From Chitinophagaceae bacterium (GTDB lineage: Bacteria; Bacteroidota; Bacteroidia; Chitinophagales; Chitinophagaceae), in NCBI GenBank assembly GCA_025363075.1, contig JANYEP010000261.1, positions 1 to 33,006 on the forward strand: DNA of 33,006 nucleotides. Direction: 5' to 3'. A program made the position numbers and the translations under genes. Positions within the stretch are counted from its first letter, which is position 1; the number at the start of each line of letters is the position of its first letter. The notes under the pieces are model-generated. The model was not told the origin of the DNA, did no database searches, and saw only the letters and a list, made by a program, of their open reading frames with translations. Below, one piece after another: positions 17,236 through 27,671 of this stretch.

Positions 17236-18768
17236 ATGAAGAAAATTATTATTCAAGTTATTGTGCTAACAATGACTCTATGGTTTACAGGCTGTAAAAA
17301 AGATGATGTTTCATTGAATCCAAATCAACTTGCCGAAAAACAAATTATTGAAAAGTACACAATAGTGCCTAAAGGTTTAAATCCTATTTTACAAAGAGTT
17401 GCAGACAAAATAAAACAAGATAATGATAAAACACATTTTCTTGACAAGCTTGGTAGACGTTCTGGAGTACCAATTTGGAATGCTTGTAAAATAACAGTAA
17501 AATCAAGAAGCAATGCTGCTGCAAGAGAAGAGAGTGATAACTGGACAGAGGTAATTATTCCCATATCACTACCCAATAGTCAAAAAGTAGATGGCTTTAT
17601 GGTTTGCTTTGTTAATGAAAACAATGTTGATATCATAAGAACCTATGAAGACCAGTTCTATGAAAACTATGGTTTTGGTAAGCCTGATGGAGAAGTTGAT
17701 GCAGAAGAAATTGCAAAGATGAGTATGGAGTTGGAAAGTGATGCTTTTGAACACAATAAGTTTCAAATCACAGATAATAGACTTTTTAAGCCATTTGATC
17801 CTAATGTAGTTTTAACAAAGCCAACACAAATAATTGTTATTAACAGTCCTCAAACTGCCCAGAAAGTAATTATAATAAAACATAGTCATTGTACTGGTCA
17901 TACAGGTACTGGTTCTGGTGGACACGAGGGTGGTGATTGTGATGAATGTTGGGATTGCGTGGACTATGAGTATTTATGTGTAAATAATTCGTGGGATGCT
18001 GGTGGAAATAATACTGGAAGTGGCAGCAGTAGTGGTGGCAGTAGTGGGGGTAGTAGCGGTAGCACTGGTTGGTCAAGTATACCTCCTGACGATACCCCAA
18101 ATGCAAATCCCGAACACCAAAAAGTCGATTTACAAAAAATGATGAACTGCTTCACTCAAATCCCTGATGCTGGGGCAACATATGAAATTAAGTTGTCGAT
18201 TGATATTCCAGTAAATGGACATCCCGAAACATTAATTAATTGGTCAAATGGTGGGGATGTAGGGCATAGCTTTATTACTTTAACGAAAACTGGTATTAGT
18301 GGTGTAAAATATTCACAGTCTTTTGGATTTTATCCCCAAAATGGCATAAAAAATATCTTGTCTTTAGGAACGCAGCCATGTCCTTCTTACATCGTAAATA
18401 ATGGAAATGGGGGTCATGAACACGAGGCTAATGCTACTTTAACTATGCCTAATGTAAGTTCTGCACAATTTCAAACAGCTATTGCAACCTCTTTAGCAAC
18501 TTGTACAAACCAATATAATATTACTAATTATAATTGTACTAGTTTTACTTTAGGGGTTATCAATTCTACCCTTCCATCTGCTAGCCAAATTGTATCACAA
18601 CCTATGACTTACAACTTACACACAACATATGGCCCACAAGCGGTGCAATTTACAGATAGTCCAGCTGGTTTGTATCAAACTTTACAAAATATGCAGAATG
18701 CTGGAAACGCTAATATTTCAACAAATATTTTAACGACAGCAACTACTAGTCACGGAGAATGTAATTAA
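17236..18768 (+). CDS. Lipoprotein with Cys-rich/Gly-Ser linker and putative papain/NlpC-like C-terminal domain
   Basis: Lipobox LWFTGC; conserved-looking N-terminal region (THFLDKLGRRSGVPIWNACKITV); CDECWDCVDYEYLC; (GS)n linker; C-terminal DVGHSFITLTKTG...SFGFYP ... EHEAN ... NYNCTSFTLGVIN. Confidence 0.65.
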   Translation: MKKIIIQVIVLTMTLWFTGCKKDDVSLNPNQLAEKQIIEKYTIVPKGLNPILQRVADKIKQDNDKTHFLDKLGRRSGVPIWNACKITVKSRSNAAAREESDNWTEVIIPISLPNSQKVDGFMVCFVNENNVDIIRTYEDQFYENYGFGKPDGEVDAEEIAKMSMELESDAFEHNKFQITDNRLFKPFDPNVVLTKPTQIIVINSPQTAQKVIIIKHSHCTGHTGTGSGGHEGGDCDECWDCVDYEYLCVNNSWDAGGNNTGSGSSSGGSSGGSSGSTGWSSIPPDDTPNANPEHQKVDLQKMMNCFTQIPDAGATYEIKLSIDIPVNGHPETLINWSNGGDVGHSFITLTKTGISGVKYSQSFGFYPQNGIKNILSLGTQPCPSYIVNNGNGGHEHEANATLTMPNVSSAQFQTAIATSLATCTNQYNITNYNCTSFTLGVINSTLPSASQIVSQPMTYNLHTTYGPQAVQFTDSPAGLYQTLQNMQNAGNANISTNILTTATTSHGECN

Positions 18769-18778
18769 AACAACTATT

Positions 18779-19180
18779 ATGATAACTAAATTTTTAAAGT
18801 TGGCAGTGATTATCTCTTTTTTGTTTATAACTGTGAATGGGCAAAAGTTTGATATGCCTATATGGCTTTTAATTTTTTTTGATATTATTGGACTTTTTTC
18901 TTCTGAAATATCCATTATACAAATCTTGGCTGTAATAGCTTTTTTGTCTTGTATCAATATATTTATTTCTATTTTTATGAGAGAGGAGTTTATAAATAAA
19001 CCATACTCACAAATCGGCTCTCTTGTTTTATTAATTCTATTCTCATCAACAGTTGTTCTTAAATCATCAAACAATGGAGTTTTTCTTCCTGTAACACTAA
19101 TTACTTATGGATTATTTCTGTTGTTATCAATTATCTGTTTAAATAGGATTTACAAATTACATAAATCAAAAAAAAAATAG
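18779..19180 (+). CDS. Small multi-TM membrane protein (candidate immunity partner)
   Basis: 133 aa with several hydrophobic segments (FLKLAVIISFLFITV, WLLIFFDIIGLF, IIQILAVIAFLSCINIFISIF, LPVTLITYGLFLLLSIICL); starts 10 nt after the preceding stop. Confidence 0.6.
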   Translation: MITKFLKLAVIISFLFITVNGQKFDMPIWLLIFFDIIGLFSSEISIIQILAVIAFLSCINIFISIFMREEFINKPYSQIGSLVLLILFSSTVVLKSSNNGVFLPVTLITYGLFLLLSIICLNRIYKLHKSKKK

Positions 19181-19209
19181 TACTCTACCGCAGGGGGTTC
19201 TATACACCA

Positions 19210-19241
19210 AAAAACGGCGTAGTATTTACTACGCCGTTTTT
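19210..19241. terminator. Bidirectional rho-independent terminator
   Basis: AAAAACGGCGTAGTA-TT-TACTACGCCGTTTTT, perfect inverted repeat between convergent genes. Confidence 0.9.
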
Positions 19242-19269
19242 ATTTGCTAATACACAATATTCTTTATTA

Positions 19270-21303
19270 TCAATTCACAAAATCCCACCAAATGCCAAAC
19301 CTTAGCCAGGTTGTTTCCATTGGGTATTGCAGGGTGCTGTAGTTGTAGCTTTTGTAGCCACTTGGTGGCAACATTGTGTTTAAATTTTCTACCCTTAAAA
19401 ACGCTTTAAAGGTTTTTATTCTAAAGTTGAAAAAGAAATTAATATCTGGTCTGTTCCAAAGCGAATAACTACTTTGATAATAAAACTGCCCATTTAAAGG
19501 TGAGTAACCATAAGGGTTGTAACGACTATGATACCTGAATTCCAGCCCAGTTGAAAGGTGAAGATTTTTATAAAAATTTCCTTCAAAGGCAATTCTTTGT
19601 CTTGTTAAAACCTGTGGAATATTTACTGGTGCATTGGCAGTTACCTGTTGCAAATGAACCTCGGAATACAAATTAATATACTTCGCTAATTTGAATTTTT
19701 TCTCCAACCCAATATGTAAAATGTTAAATAAACTTGCATACTGTTTAGCACTATAAAAGCTATCAAAATATAGGTAATTGCTCACCAAAAAATATTCGCC
19801 GGTAAGCGATAGATTCAGGTTTTTATTAAAATAATTTGCCCAAATTTTTGTTGTGTTTTCTTTGTTGTATGTTGTTCTGTTATTAACAATAAATGCAGAC
19901 GCAGCATTGTAAATAAACGATGGGCTTTTGTTTACATTTTGAAAACCCACCTGCAAAGTCCCTACCTTTTTACTCAATAATTTTTGCAAGCTGATAAATG
20001 CAGCATAGTCACCAGCATTGAATCCTGAGAGATATAGCTGTGCATTGGCTTCAATATCCCACACCCTGTTTTTTGTTCTGTTTCTATATTCTCCACCAAT
20101 AAAAATATTGTAATATTTATTTTTTGTTGAGTCGTTAAACGTGCCAACCAGATTTTGATAAGTAGCACTTGCTTTAATAAACTGCGAAGCATTTTTTTTA
20201 TCAGGAAAAGAAATAATACTCAACTCATTTTCTATATTGCTCCAGCTATCTTTAAACGAAATGGTATCGTAATATCCAGCTGCATTGCCTTTAATATTGT
20301 AGCCCATATAGCTTGCATAATTTGCAGAATCGGCATATACATCTCTAAACCAATAACTGTTTTTTTTATAACTTAGTTGATGTTGCAAACGAAGCCTTGG
20401 ATAAAAAAGTTTAACCACAGACGAATCTGTAACAATAGAATCTTTTTGCCCAAGGTCATATTGTTGCCTCACTAAAAATTGTGTATGCTGATAAGTATTT
20501 CCTGTATTTACTGTAGTGTTAAAAAGGCTGCGAGTAATAACGCTGCCTAAACCAAGCCTTACAGGCAATTCAAAAGGATTGCCCAATGCAAGAGAGTCCA
20601 AGCGTTTGTAGTCAACGGTTCCACCATTTTCAGACGAAGCATTTTTATTGGCAATATACACGAGCGTTAAATGGTATCTTTTGTTGGGGCTTTGATATTG
20701 CAATGCAAATCGAGTATTGTTCACACTTGCATTTTGATTTTTATAAACACCTGGAGAATTGATAAATCTATACTCAAGAGAGTAGTTCAAATTCTCTTTT
20801 TTATTTTGTGTGTGTAGCACGCTAATTGTTTGCTCGGCATTGCTTCCAAGTAAATAAACCATTTGGGTAAATGGCTTTGTAGTTTGGTATAGTTTTGTGT
20901 TTTCTAATGTATAATTATAAATATCATATTGATGAAAACCCGCGTCAAATCCAGCTTTTAGCTGAGGATTAAACAAAAAAGAGGTAGTGGCTGTTCCTAA
21001 ATTTCCCAAATCTTTATTGTGCCAAGGAATAGGAAAACGTGTGTTAAAATCGTTGACCGTTGAATCTAGAATATTGGTTTTGTTTTTATCAAAATACCTG
21101 TAAGTGATATTGATAGTGTCTGCATTATCGTCTCTATGTTTAAAAGATGTATCAGTGCCACGATTATTGCCTTTGCCTTGCCCATTACCTAAAGTTGGTG
21201 GTGCTGATACGCCATCTGTTTTTAAAGTTCTTTGTGCCATTGAATGAACTGAGGCTAAAAACAAAACAGAAAGTAAAAATATATTGAGTAGATTTTTTTT
21301 CAT
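19270..21303 (-). CDS. Putative porin / outer-membrane beta-barrel (Porin_10-like)
   Basis: Signal peptide MKKNLLNIFLLSVLFLASVHSMAQ; TDTSFKHRDDNADTINITYRYFD and a long series of alternating beta-strands ending WWDFVN. Confidence 0.8.
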   Translation of the reverse strand: MKKNLLNIFLLSVLFLASVHSMAQRTLKTDGVSAPPTLGNGQGKGNNRGTDTSFKHRDDNADTINITYRYFDKNKTNILDSTVNDFNTRFPIPWHNKDLGNLGTATTSFLFNPQLKAGFDAGFHQYDIYNYTLENTKLYQTTKPFTQMVYLLGSNAEQTISVLHTQNKKENLNYSLEYRFINSPGVYKNQNASVNNTRFALQYQSPNKRYHLTLVYIANKNASSENGGTVDYKRLDSLALGNPFELPVRLGLGSVITRSLFNTTVNTGNTYQHTQFLVRQQYDLGQKDSIVTDSSVVKLFYPRLRLQHQLSYKKNSYWFRDVYADSANYASYMGYNIKGNAAGYYDTISFKDSWSNIENELSIISFPDKKNASQFIKASATYQNLVGTFNDSTKNKYYNIFIGGEYRNRTKNRVWDIEANAQLYLSGFNAGDYAAFISLQKLLSKKVGTLQVGFQNVNKSPSFIYNAASAFIVNNRTTYNKENTTKIWANYFNKNLNLSLTGEYFLVSNYLYFDSFYSAKQYASLFNILHIGLEKKFKLAKYINLYSEVHLQQVTANAPVNIPQVLTRQRIAFEGNFYKNLHLSTGLEFRYHSRYNPYGYSPLNGQFYYQSSYSLWNRPDINFFFNFRIKTFKAFLRVENLNTMLPPSGYKSYNYSTLQYPMETTWLRFGIWWDFVN

Positions 21304-21440
21304 TGAAACATTGCAAAATAAAGCAAGGAGCTTTAAACGAAATCATAAATAAAATTGGCTTTATAATAAATATTTTTCGGTTAAAAATTTGTGATAATAA
21401 AATGCAGAAAAGAAGGTTGCTTCTGTATTGAAAAAACAAG

Positions 21441-22655
21441 CTACTCCTCAACTTGCAATGTATCGGTATTGTGCGTAAAAATATTTGCCAATTCTTTGGC
21501 TTTATAAATTTTAGGATTGTACCTGTTTCCTAAAACTATGATGGTAGCAGTATCTTTTAAAATCCTTGTAAACACTGCATTATTACCGTGCCACCAACCA
21601 TTGTGATAAGGAATTGTGTAAGTAGGATAGGTAAATAATCTCCATCCTAAACCATAGTTGTGTGTGCCGCCTTTTTCGTTGCTGTAAGGGGTGTAAGCCA
21701 TATCCAATGTTTGCTTGCTTACCACTGTGTTTGCATAAAGAGCTTTATCCCATTGCAAAATATCTCTTGGGGTGCTATACACATTTTTATCGCCATAAAC
21801 ACAATCAAGTTTTTCAATGCCATAAGGAACGAAATTGTATTTGTAAGATGGGGTGTAATGTCCAGTATCTTTTATGCTAAATACATAAGTATCTTTCATA
21901 CCCAAAGGTTCAAAAATATTTTGTTTCATATAGGTAGGAAAGTCAATGCCAGTAACCTTTTCAACAATTAATGCAAGCAATGCAAAGTTGGTGTTGCAAT
22001 ATTGAAAATGATGGTTGGGCAAAGATTCCATTGCAGGTCGTTTTGTTGCTAAAAATTGCAAAACATCTGCATTAGTAACTAATCCTTTTTTTATGCTATT
22101 GTCTGTTGACATTCTTTGGTGTGTTACCCATTTACCTTTTTTGGTTTTAGTGCGATAGGTTTCGGTAATTCTTCCCTCCATCAAATGCACATAGTTGGGC
22201 AAACCACTTCTATGGCTCAATAAATTTTTTACAGTTACATTATTGTATGGGAAAGTAGGGAGATAAGTTTTCACATCTGCATTGATATCCACCTTGCCTT
22301 GTTCCATCAACTTTAAAACAGCCATTGCAGTAAATGTTTTTGAAACAGATGCAATGTGAAATTGACTATTAGCAGTAATGGCTTCCCTTGTTTTGTAATT
22401 AATAACACCCTTGTAATCCTCAAAAATTATTTCACCATTTTTTGCAACGATAATGCCACCATTGAAACCAGCATTGCCTAATAAATTGTTATAAATAGGC
22501 ATAATTTGTTGCAGGTAATGTTCTTTTTGAGAGCTGCTTAAAGAGCTGTAACTAAAAGTTGTATCTGTTGGTGGTGTTGATTTTGCTGCAACTGGATTAT
22601 TGTTGCAGGATAAAAGGAGAAATGAAATAAAACTAAAAAACATTATTCGAAACAT
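21441..22655 (-). CDS. Serine hydrolase, beta-lactamase class C family lipoprotein
   Basis: Lipobox FLLLSC; SVSKTFTA (SxxK), YCNTN (YxN); HNGWWHGNN near the C-terminus. Confidence 0.9.
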   Translation of the reverse strand: MFRIMFFSFISFLLLSCNNNPVAAKSTPPTDTTFSYSSLSSSQKEHYLQQIMPIYNNLLGNAGFNGGIIVAKNGEIIFEDYKGVINYKTREAITANSQFHIASVSKTFTAMAVLKLMEQGKVDINADVKTYLPTFPYNNVTVKNLLSHRSGLPNYVHLMEGRITETYRTKTKKGKWVTHQRMSTDNSIKKGLVTNADVLQFLATKRPAMESLPNHHFQYCNTNFALLALIVEKVTGIDFPTYMKQNIFEPLGMKDTYVFSIKDTGHYTPSYKYNFVPYGIEKLDCVYGDKNVYSTPRDILQWDKALYANTVVSKQTLDMAYTPYSNEKGGTHNYGLGWRLFTYPTYTIPYHNGWWHGNNAVFTRILKDTATIIVLGNRYNPKIYKAKELANIFTHNTDTLQVEE

Positions 22656-22681
22656 TATTTTTTCTAAAATTATAATTGTCG

Positions 22682-22689
22682 CAAATGTA
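22682..22689 (-). promoter_or_regulatory. Candidate Bacteroidetes -7 element
   Basis: Minus-strand TACATTTG, exact match to TAnnTTTG, 26 nt upstream of the serine hydrolase start. Confidence 0.4.
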
Positions 22690-22754
22690 AACGTTAAGGC
22701 TTGGGTTTAATTGCTACAACAACATTGGTGGAAAAGTAAAATTATGATTGGGAT

Positions 22755-23513
22755 TTATATCACCCATTCCACTTCTCCAAATGTAAAACTACTTTGCATT
22801 CCATTTTCAACTTGTAATTCCCCCATTGCATTAACGCTTTTAATGGTGCAGTTAAATTTAATACTCCCTTTTTTTAATCCTACTTCTACATCTTTTTTAT
22901 ACAGATGCTGATTGTAGTTTTCGAGCAATAAATTATGATCAGCAGCTAATAAAATTCTATACCATTTATCTACACAAGTACACAATTCTTTTGCAAGCTC
23001 TATTACGCTAAAATGCTTACCTGTTATTTGTTTCAACGAAACAGGGTTGGGTAGATGCTCGCTAAATTTTGTTTGATTAATATTAATACCAATACCAATG
23101 ATGGCAAAACGTTTTTGGTTATGGTTGATGGTTTCTATTAAAATTCCTCCTGCCTTCTTGTCGTTCCAATAAAGATCATTACTCCATTTGATGGCAGTTT
23201 TATCGATAGCATATTTGCTAAAAAAATCGTAACAACCCAAAGCCGCCATTGCCACCAAACCAAACTGATTTTGCAGATGAACGGTAGAAATATCAGCAAC
23301 AATGGAAAGTGTAATATTTTCTCCAGCATTTGTTTGCCATTGTTTTCCCATTTGTCCACGACCATTTGTTTGGCTATCAGCAAAAATGGCTGTACCATTT
23401 ACTGCCATTCCTGTTTTAACAAGGCTGTGGGCATAGTTATTGGTACTGTCAACTGTCGAAAGTTGTATGAATGGCTCACCTAATTTTATCAAAGGTTGAT
23501 GTGTTAAAGACAA
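22755..23513 (-). CDS. birA: Biotin--[acetyl-CoA-carboxylase] ligase
   Basis: STNNYAHSL, TNGRGQMGKQW, KWSNDLYWNDKKAGGILIE motifs; TTG start per the track. Confidence 0.92.
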   Translation of the reverse strand: MSLTHQPLIKLGEPFIQLSTVDSTNNYAHSLVKTGMAVNGTAIFADSQTNGRGQMGKQWQTNAGENITLSIVADISTVHLQNQFGLVAMAALGCYDFFSKYAIDKTAIKWSNDLYWNDKKAGGILIETINHNQKRFAIIGIGININQTKFSEHLPNPVSLKQITGKHFSVIELAKELCTCVDKWYRILLAADHNLLLENYNQHLYKKDVEVGLKKGSIKFNCTIKSVNAMGELQVENGMQSSFTFGEVEWVI

Positions 23514-23550
23514 AGTGCTATTTTCGCCAAAAATATTAAATACGTTTTGA

Positions 23551-23574
23551 GTTTAAGGTTTAAAGTTTAAGGTT
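23551..23574. repeat. Heptamer direct repeat GTTTAAG-GTTTAAA-GTTTAAG-GTT
   Basis: Read directly from the birA/rsfS intergenic region: three near-identical 7-mers plus a partial copy. Confidence 0.85.
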
Positions 23575-23639
23575 GATTTATAAACCTCATAATTATTACC
23601 AATAGACTGATAAACGAATTAACAAATAAACTTTTTTTA

Positions 23640-24041
23640 TTGGAACATTTGACTTTACTCAGCAATCGCAAGAAGCCTTCTACAAAACTTTCAAAAAATT
23701 CTAAGCTTTTTAAAACCATTATCAAAGCCATTCAAGACAAAAAGGGCGAAGAAATAATGAGCTTGGATTTAAGAAAAATACCAGAAGCTGTTGCCGATTT
23801 TTTTATTGTATGTACTGCAAATAGCAGCCCTCAGTGCAAAGCCATAGCAGATAATATTGATGATTTGGTCTATGCAACTTGCGGCGAAAAACCTTTTAAA
23901 CAAGAAGGCTATCAATCGTTACAATGGGTGCTTGTAGATTATGTAGATGTTGTTATACATATTATGCAACCTACAGCAAGAAAGTTTTATAAATTAGAAG
24001 AAATGTGGAGTGATGCTGAAGCAACAGCACACGACGAATAA
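23640..24041 (+). CDS. rsfS: Ribosome silencing factor RsfS
   Basis: VADFFIVCTANSSPQCKAIADNI, LVDYVDVVIHIMQPTARKFYKLEEMWSDA. TTG start per the track; the true start may differ. Confidence 0.92.
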   Translation: MEHLTLLSNRKKPSTKLSKNSKLFKTIIKAIQDKKGEEIMSLDLRKIPEAVADFFIVCTANSSPQCKAIADNIDDLVYATCGEKPFKQEGYQSLQWVLVDYVDVVIHIMQPTARKFYKLEEMWSDAEATAHDE

Positions 24042-24097
24042 TTGTTAGTACATATAATATCACTAACAACTGGCAACAACAATTAACAATTTTAAAG

Positions 24098-26215
24098 ATG
24101 TCTGACGAAATAAAAAAAGAAGAGATAAATAATCCAGCAGAAACTACTCCTGTTGAGCAAACAGCAACAAAAACCGAAGATAAAAACGCACCTCAAAAAC
24201 CTTTGCTGGAAAGGCTTTCAGAAGATAAACCCCAAAATAAAAAACCAAAATTTAATATTTATTGGGTGTATGCAATCATACTTGCAGCACTTGTTGGTTC
24301 TACTTTTATTGGCGGAGGTTTAAAGCCAGAAGCTGCAAAACTTACTGAGCAAGATGTTAAGCAAAATATGATTTTGACTGGTGATGTAGAGAAATTGGAT
24401 CTTGTAAAAAATAAAGATATTGTTAGGGTTTATATCAAATCTGATAGCATTGGCAAGGCATATTACAAGAATAAATTTAAGCAAAAATTTGATCTTGCAA
24501 AAGTTAAAACCACTCCAATTTTTGAGTATGAAATTGCTGATGCAAAAACATACCCAGAAAAAATTTCATCGTTTTGCAAAGACAATCATATTCCAGATGT
24601 TAACATTAATATTACTACTGAGCCAGATTTTCTTGGTTCGGTAGCTCCATCATTAATTTCAATTATACTATTGATTCTTGGAATGATGTTGGTTATGCGA
24701 AAAATGGGAGGTGGTGCATCAGGTGGTGGACCAGGTGGCATTTTTAATATTGGTAAAAGCAAGGCCCAGTTATTTGAAAAAAGTAATAAAGTAAACATAA
24801 ATTTTGGTGATGTTGCAGGGCTTGATGAAGCAAAAGTGGAAGTAATGGAGATTGTTGATTTTTTAAAACAACCCAAAAAATATACAGCACTTGGGGGTAA
24901 AATTCCTAAAGGTGCATTGCTTGTTGGACCTCCAGGAACTGGTAAAACCTTGCTCGCAAAAGCAATGGCAGGTGAGGCTCAAGTGCCTTTCTTTAGCCTT
25001 AGTGGTAGCGACTTTGTAGAAATGTTTGTAGGTGTTGGAGCAAGCCGTGTAAGAGACTTGTTTAAGCAAGCTCGTGAAAAAGCTCCTTGTATTATTTTTA
25101 TAGATGAGATAGATGCAATAGGTAGAGCAAGAGGTAAGAATGCTGTAATGAGCAATGACGAAAGAGAAAATACATTGAATCAACTATTGGTTGAAATGGA
25201 TGGCTTTGGAGGTGATACAGGTATTATTATTTTGGCTGCTACGAATCGCCCAGATGTACTGGATTCAGCACTTTTGAGACCAGGAAGGTTTGATAGGCAA
25301 ATTACAATTGACAAACCAGATGTTAAAGGTCGTGAGGCTATTTTTAAAGTGCATTTGGTGCCAATTAAAGTTTCAGAAAAATTAGATATTTATAAATTGG
25401 CAGAACAAACTCCAGGCTTTGCAGGTGCTGATATTGCTAATGTTTGTAACGAAGCTGCCCTAATTGCTGCTCGCAACAACAAGGATGCAGTTGATATGAA
25501 AGACTTTCAAGATGCTATTGACAGAGTGATTGGTGGCTTGGAAAAGAAGAATAAAATTATTGCTCCTCACGAGAAATCTATCATTGCTTATCACGAAGCT
25601 GGACACGCTGTTTGTGGTTGGTTTTTAGAACACGCATATCCTTTGTTAAAGGTAACAATTGTGCCAAGAGGTACAGCTGCATTGGGTTACGCCCAATATA
25701 CACCCAAAGAACAATATTTGTACGATATTGAACAATTGACAGATCAAATTTGTATGACACTTGGTGGCAGAGCAGCAGAAGAAATATTTTTTGGTAAAAT
25801 ATCAACTGGTGCAAGCAACGATTTACAACAAATAACCCGTATTGCATATAGTATGGTTACTGCTTATGGAATGTGCGAAAGAATTGGTAACGTTAGCTTC
25901 TACGACCCTACACAAGAAAATACTTTTACAAAACCATATAGCGAGGAAACTGGAAAAATTATAGATGAGGAAGTAAGAAAAATTATTGATAACGCTTACA
26001 TATCGACGAAAAAATTACTTACAGAAAAAAGAGAGCAAGTAGAAATTTTAGCAAAAGCATTGCTCGATAAAGAAGTGTTGCACAAAAGTGATGTAGAAGA
26101 ATTGATTGGTAAAAGACCTTTTAAAGAAGAAAAAATTTTGGAAGTAGAAGAAGTAGTGATTGCTCCAAAAGAAACAACTGTTATGCCTGATACAACTGTG
26201 GATGGTAATAGTTAA
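24098..26215 (+). CDS. ftsH: ATP-dependent zinc metalloprotease FtsH
   Basis: Walker [14 protein letters not shown], Walker [17 protein letters not shown] zinc motif, SRH region [20 protein letters not shown]. Confidence 0.98.
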   Translation: MSDEIKKEEINNPAETTPVEQTATKTEDKNAPQKPLLERLSEDKPQNKKPKFNIYWVYAIILAALVGSTFIGGGLKPEAAKLTEQDVKQNMILTGDVEKLDLVKNKDIVRVYIKSDSIGKAYYKNKFKQKFDLAKVKTTPIFEYEIADAKTYPEKISSFCKDNHIPDVNINITTEPDFLGSVAPSLISIILLILGMMLVMRKMGGGASGGGPGGIFNIGKSKAQLFEKSNKVNINFGDVAGLDEAKVEVMEIVDFLKQPKKYTALGGKIPKGALLVGPPGTGKTLLAKAMAGEAQVPFFSLSGSDFVEMFVGVGASRVRDLFKQAREKAPCIIFIDEIDAIGRARGKNAVMSNDERENTLNQLLVEMDGFGGDTGIIILAATNRPDVLDSALLRPGRFDRQITIDKPDVKGREAIFKVHLVPIKVSEKLDIYKLAEQTPGFAGADIANVCNEAALIAARNNKDAVDMKDFQDAIDRVIGGLEKKNKIIAPHEKSIIAYHEAGHAVCGWFLEHAYPLLKVTIVPRGTAALGYAQYTPKEQYLYDIEQLTDQICMTLGGRAAEEIFFGKISTGASNDLQQITRIAYSMVTAYGMCERIGNVSFYDPTQENTFTKPYSEETGKIIDEEVRKIIDNAYISTKKLLTEKREQVEILAKALLDKEVLHKSDVEELIGKRPFKEEKILEVEEVVIAPKETTVMPDTTVDGNS

Positions 26216-26267
26216 GTTTAACAATATTTTGAGACTTAAAATTTCACTGGTTGATTAATTTATTTGA

Positions 26268-26903
26268 ATGCAACAATCTTCTAAAGAAAATATATTAAAC
26301 AAAATTCGTCAGGCATTGGTAAAACCAGTGCCTGTGCCTTTTCCAGAAAGAAGCACAACAGAATCTGTTTATCTACCCTCAACACAAGATTTAGAATTGG
26401 AGTTTGCAGAAAATTTTACCAAACTACAAGGTCGATTTTCATTTTGTGCAAATGGTAATGAATTGGTAAATCAACTTAATGAACTATCAGCAACAAGAGG
26501 CTGGAATAAAATAATTTGCAAGGAAGATAAATTGCTACAACTCTTGTCAGCAAATGGTTTCAGCCAATTGAATGAAACAGTAAACTTGCACGATTGTGAT
26601 GCTGCTATTACAAGTTGCGAATCATTAGTAGCACGAACAGGAAGTATAATTTTATCAAGTGCTAACGAAAGTGGACGTACTCATAGTGTATATGCACCAA
26701 TTCACATTTGCATTGCATTTACAAGCCAATTGGTTTATGATATTAGCGGTGCCATTAATAAAGTAAAAGAAAAATACGGAAATAATTTACCCTCATTAAT
26801 TTCATTGGCAACTGGTCCAAGTCGCACAGCAGATATAGAAAAAACATTGGTAGTAGGCGTTCATGGACCTAAAGAAGTATTTTGCTTTTTGGTAGATGCT
26901 TAA
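26268..26903 (+). CDS. LUD domain-containing (LutC-like) protein
   Basis: ITSCESLVARTGSIILSSANESGRTHSVYAPIHI and LATGPSRTADIEKTLVVGVHGPKEV. Confidence 0.88.
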   Translation: MQQSSKENILNKIRQALVKPVPVPFPERSTTESVYLPSTQDLELEFAENFTKLQGRFSFCANGNELVNQLNELSATRGWNKIICKEDKLLQLLSANGFSQLNETVNLHDCDAAITSCESLVARTGSIILSSANESGRTHSVYAPIHICIAFTSQLVYDISGAINKVKEKYGNNLPSLISLATGPSRTADIEKTLVVGVHGPKEVFCFLVDA

Positions 26904-27544
26904 TTATTGAAAACACCGTTAAAATTTGAAGTTGTTTTCTCTTTCAACAAATCTTTAATATCAACTTTCAATTTTTCCAACTCATCTTTTTTTAACCCAT
27001 CATATACACCACCACGAACATTACCATTTTTATCAACCAATGCAAAAAATTGTGTGTGTATAAAGTCATCAGCAACATTGGCAACAGCGTTTTTTGGATT
27101 GTCAACACCATAGCTAAATCTCGCCATTTTATATAGGTCTTCTTTTTTGCCTGTAACAAAAACCCATCTTTTGTTATCAGCATTCATTTTTCTTGAATAC
27201 GCTTTCAACAAAGGGATTGAGTCAATCTCTGGTTGACAAGTATGCGAAACAATTAAGAAGTCGTGTTCGTTTTTATAGACCTCAAAAATGTCTTTCATAT
27301 TTTTATTCATCTTTGGGCAAATGCCTGCACAAGTGGTAAAAAAATATTCAACAACACAAACTTTTCCAAGCATATCTGCATTTGTAAAACTTGCACTATC
27401 TTGATTAATAAAATGAAATGGCTGCACTGTACTTCTTTTAGCCAATCTACTTTGGTCGAACCAAGTTGTATAGCTACTTAATGCTATCCAAAAACCCACT
27501 ACCAACACCACAAAAAATATTAAGTAGAAATATATTTTTTTCAT
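26900..27544 (-). CDS. SCO1/SenC family copper chaperone-like protein
   Basis: VVEYFFTTCAGICPKMNKNM (CxxxC), DFLIVSHTCQPEIDSIPLLKAY, DDFIHTQFFALVDKNGNVRG. Confidence 0.92.
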   Translation of the reverse strand: MKKIYFYLIFFVVLVVGFWIALSSYTTWFDQSRLAKRSTVQPFHFINQDSASFTNADMLGKVCVVEYFFTTCAGICPKMNKNMKDIFEVYKNEHDFLIVSHTCQPEIDSIPLLKAYSRKMNADNKRWVFVTGKKEDLYKMARFSYGVDNPKNAVANVADDFIHTQFFALVDKNGNVRGGVYDGLKKDELEKLKVDIKDLLKEKTTSNFNGVFNN

Positions 27545-27548
27545 TGGG

Positions 27549-27556
27549 CAAATGTA
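27549..27556 (-). promoter_or_regulatory. Candidate Bacteroidetes -7 element
   Basis: Minus-strand TACATTTG ending only 4 nt before the ATG of the SCO gene. Confidence 0.35.
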
Positions 27557-27671
27557 TAATCAAGTGATTAAAAATCTCAAATAAATACTATGCAGGACAT
27601 TGAGATTATAGACCTTCTACAATTTATAATTTGCCATTCAATTTATCCTCGTTTCTTTGCACAAATTACCA

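Noticed and set aside
17870-18155. Minus-strand ORFs opposite the Gly/Ser linker
   Set aside because: Low-complexity His/Leu/Pro translations caused by the linker composition; no family features.
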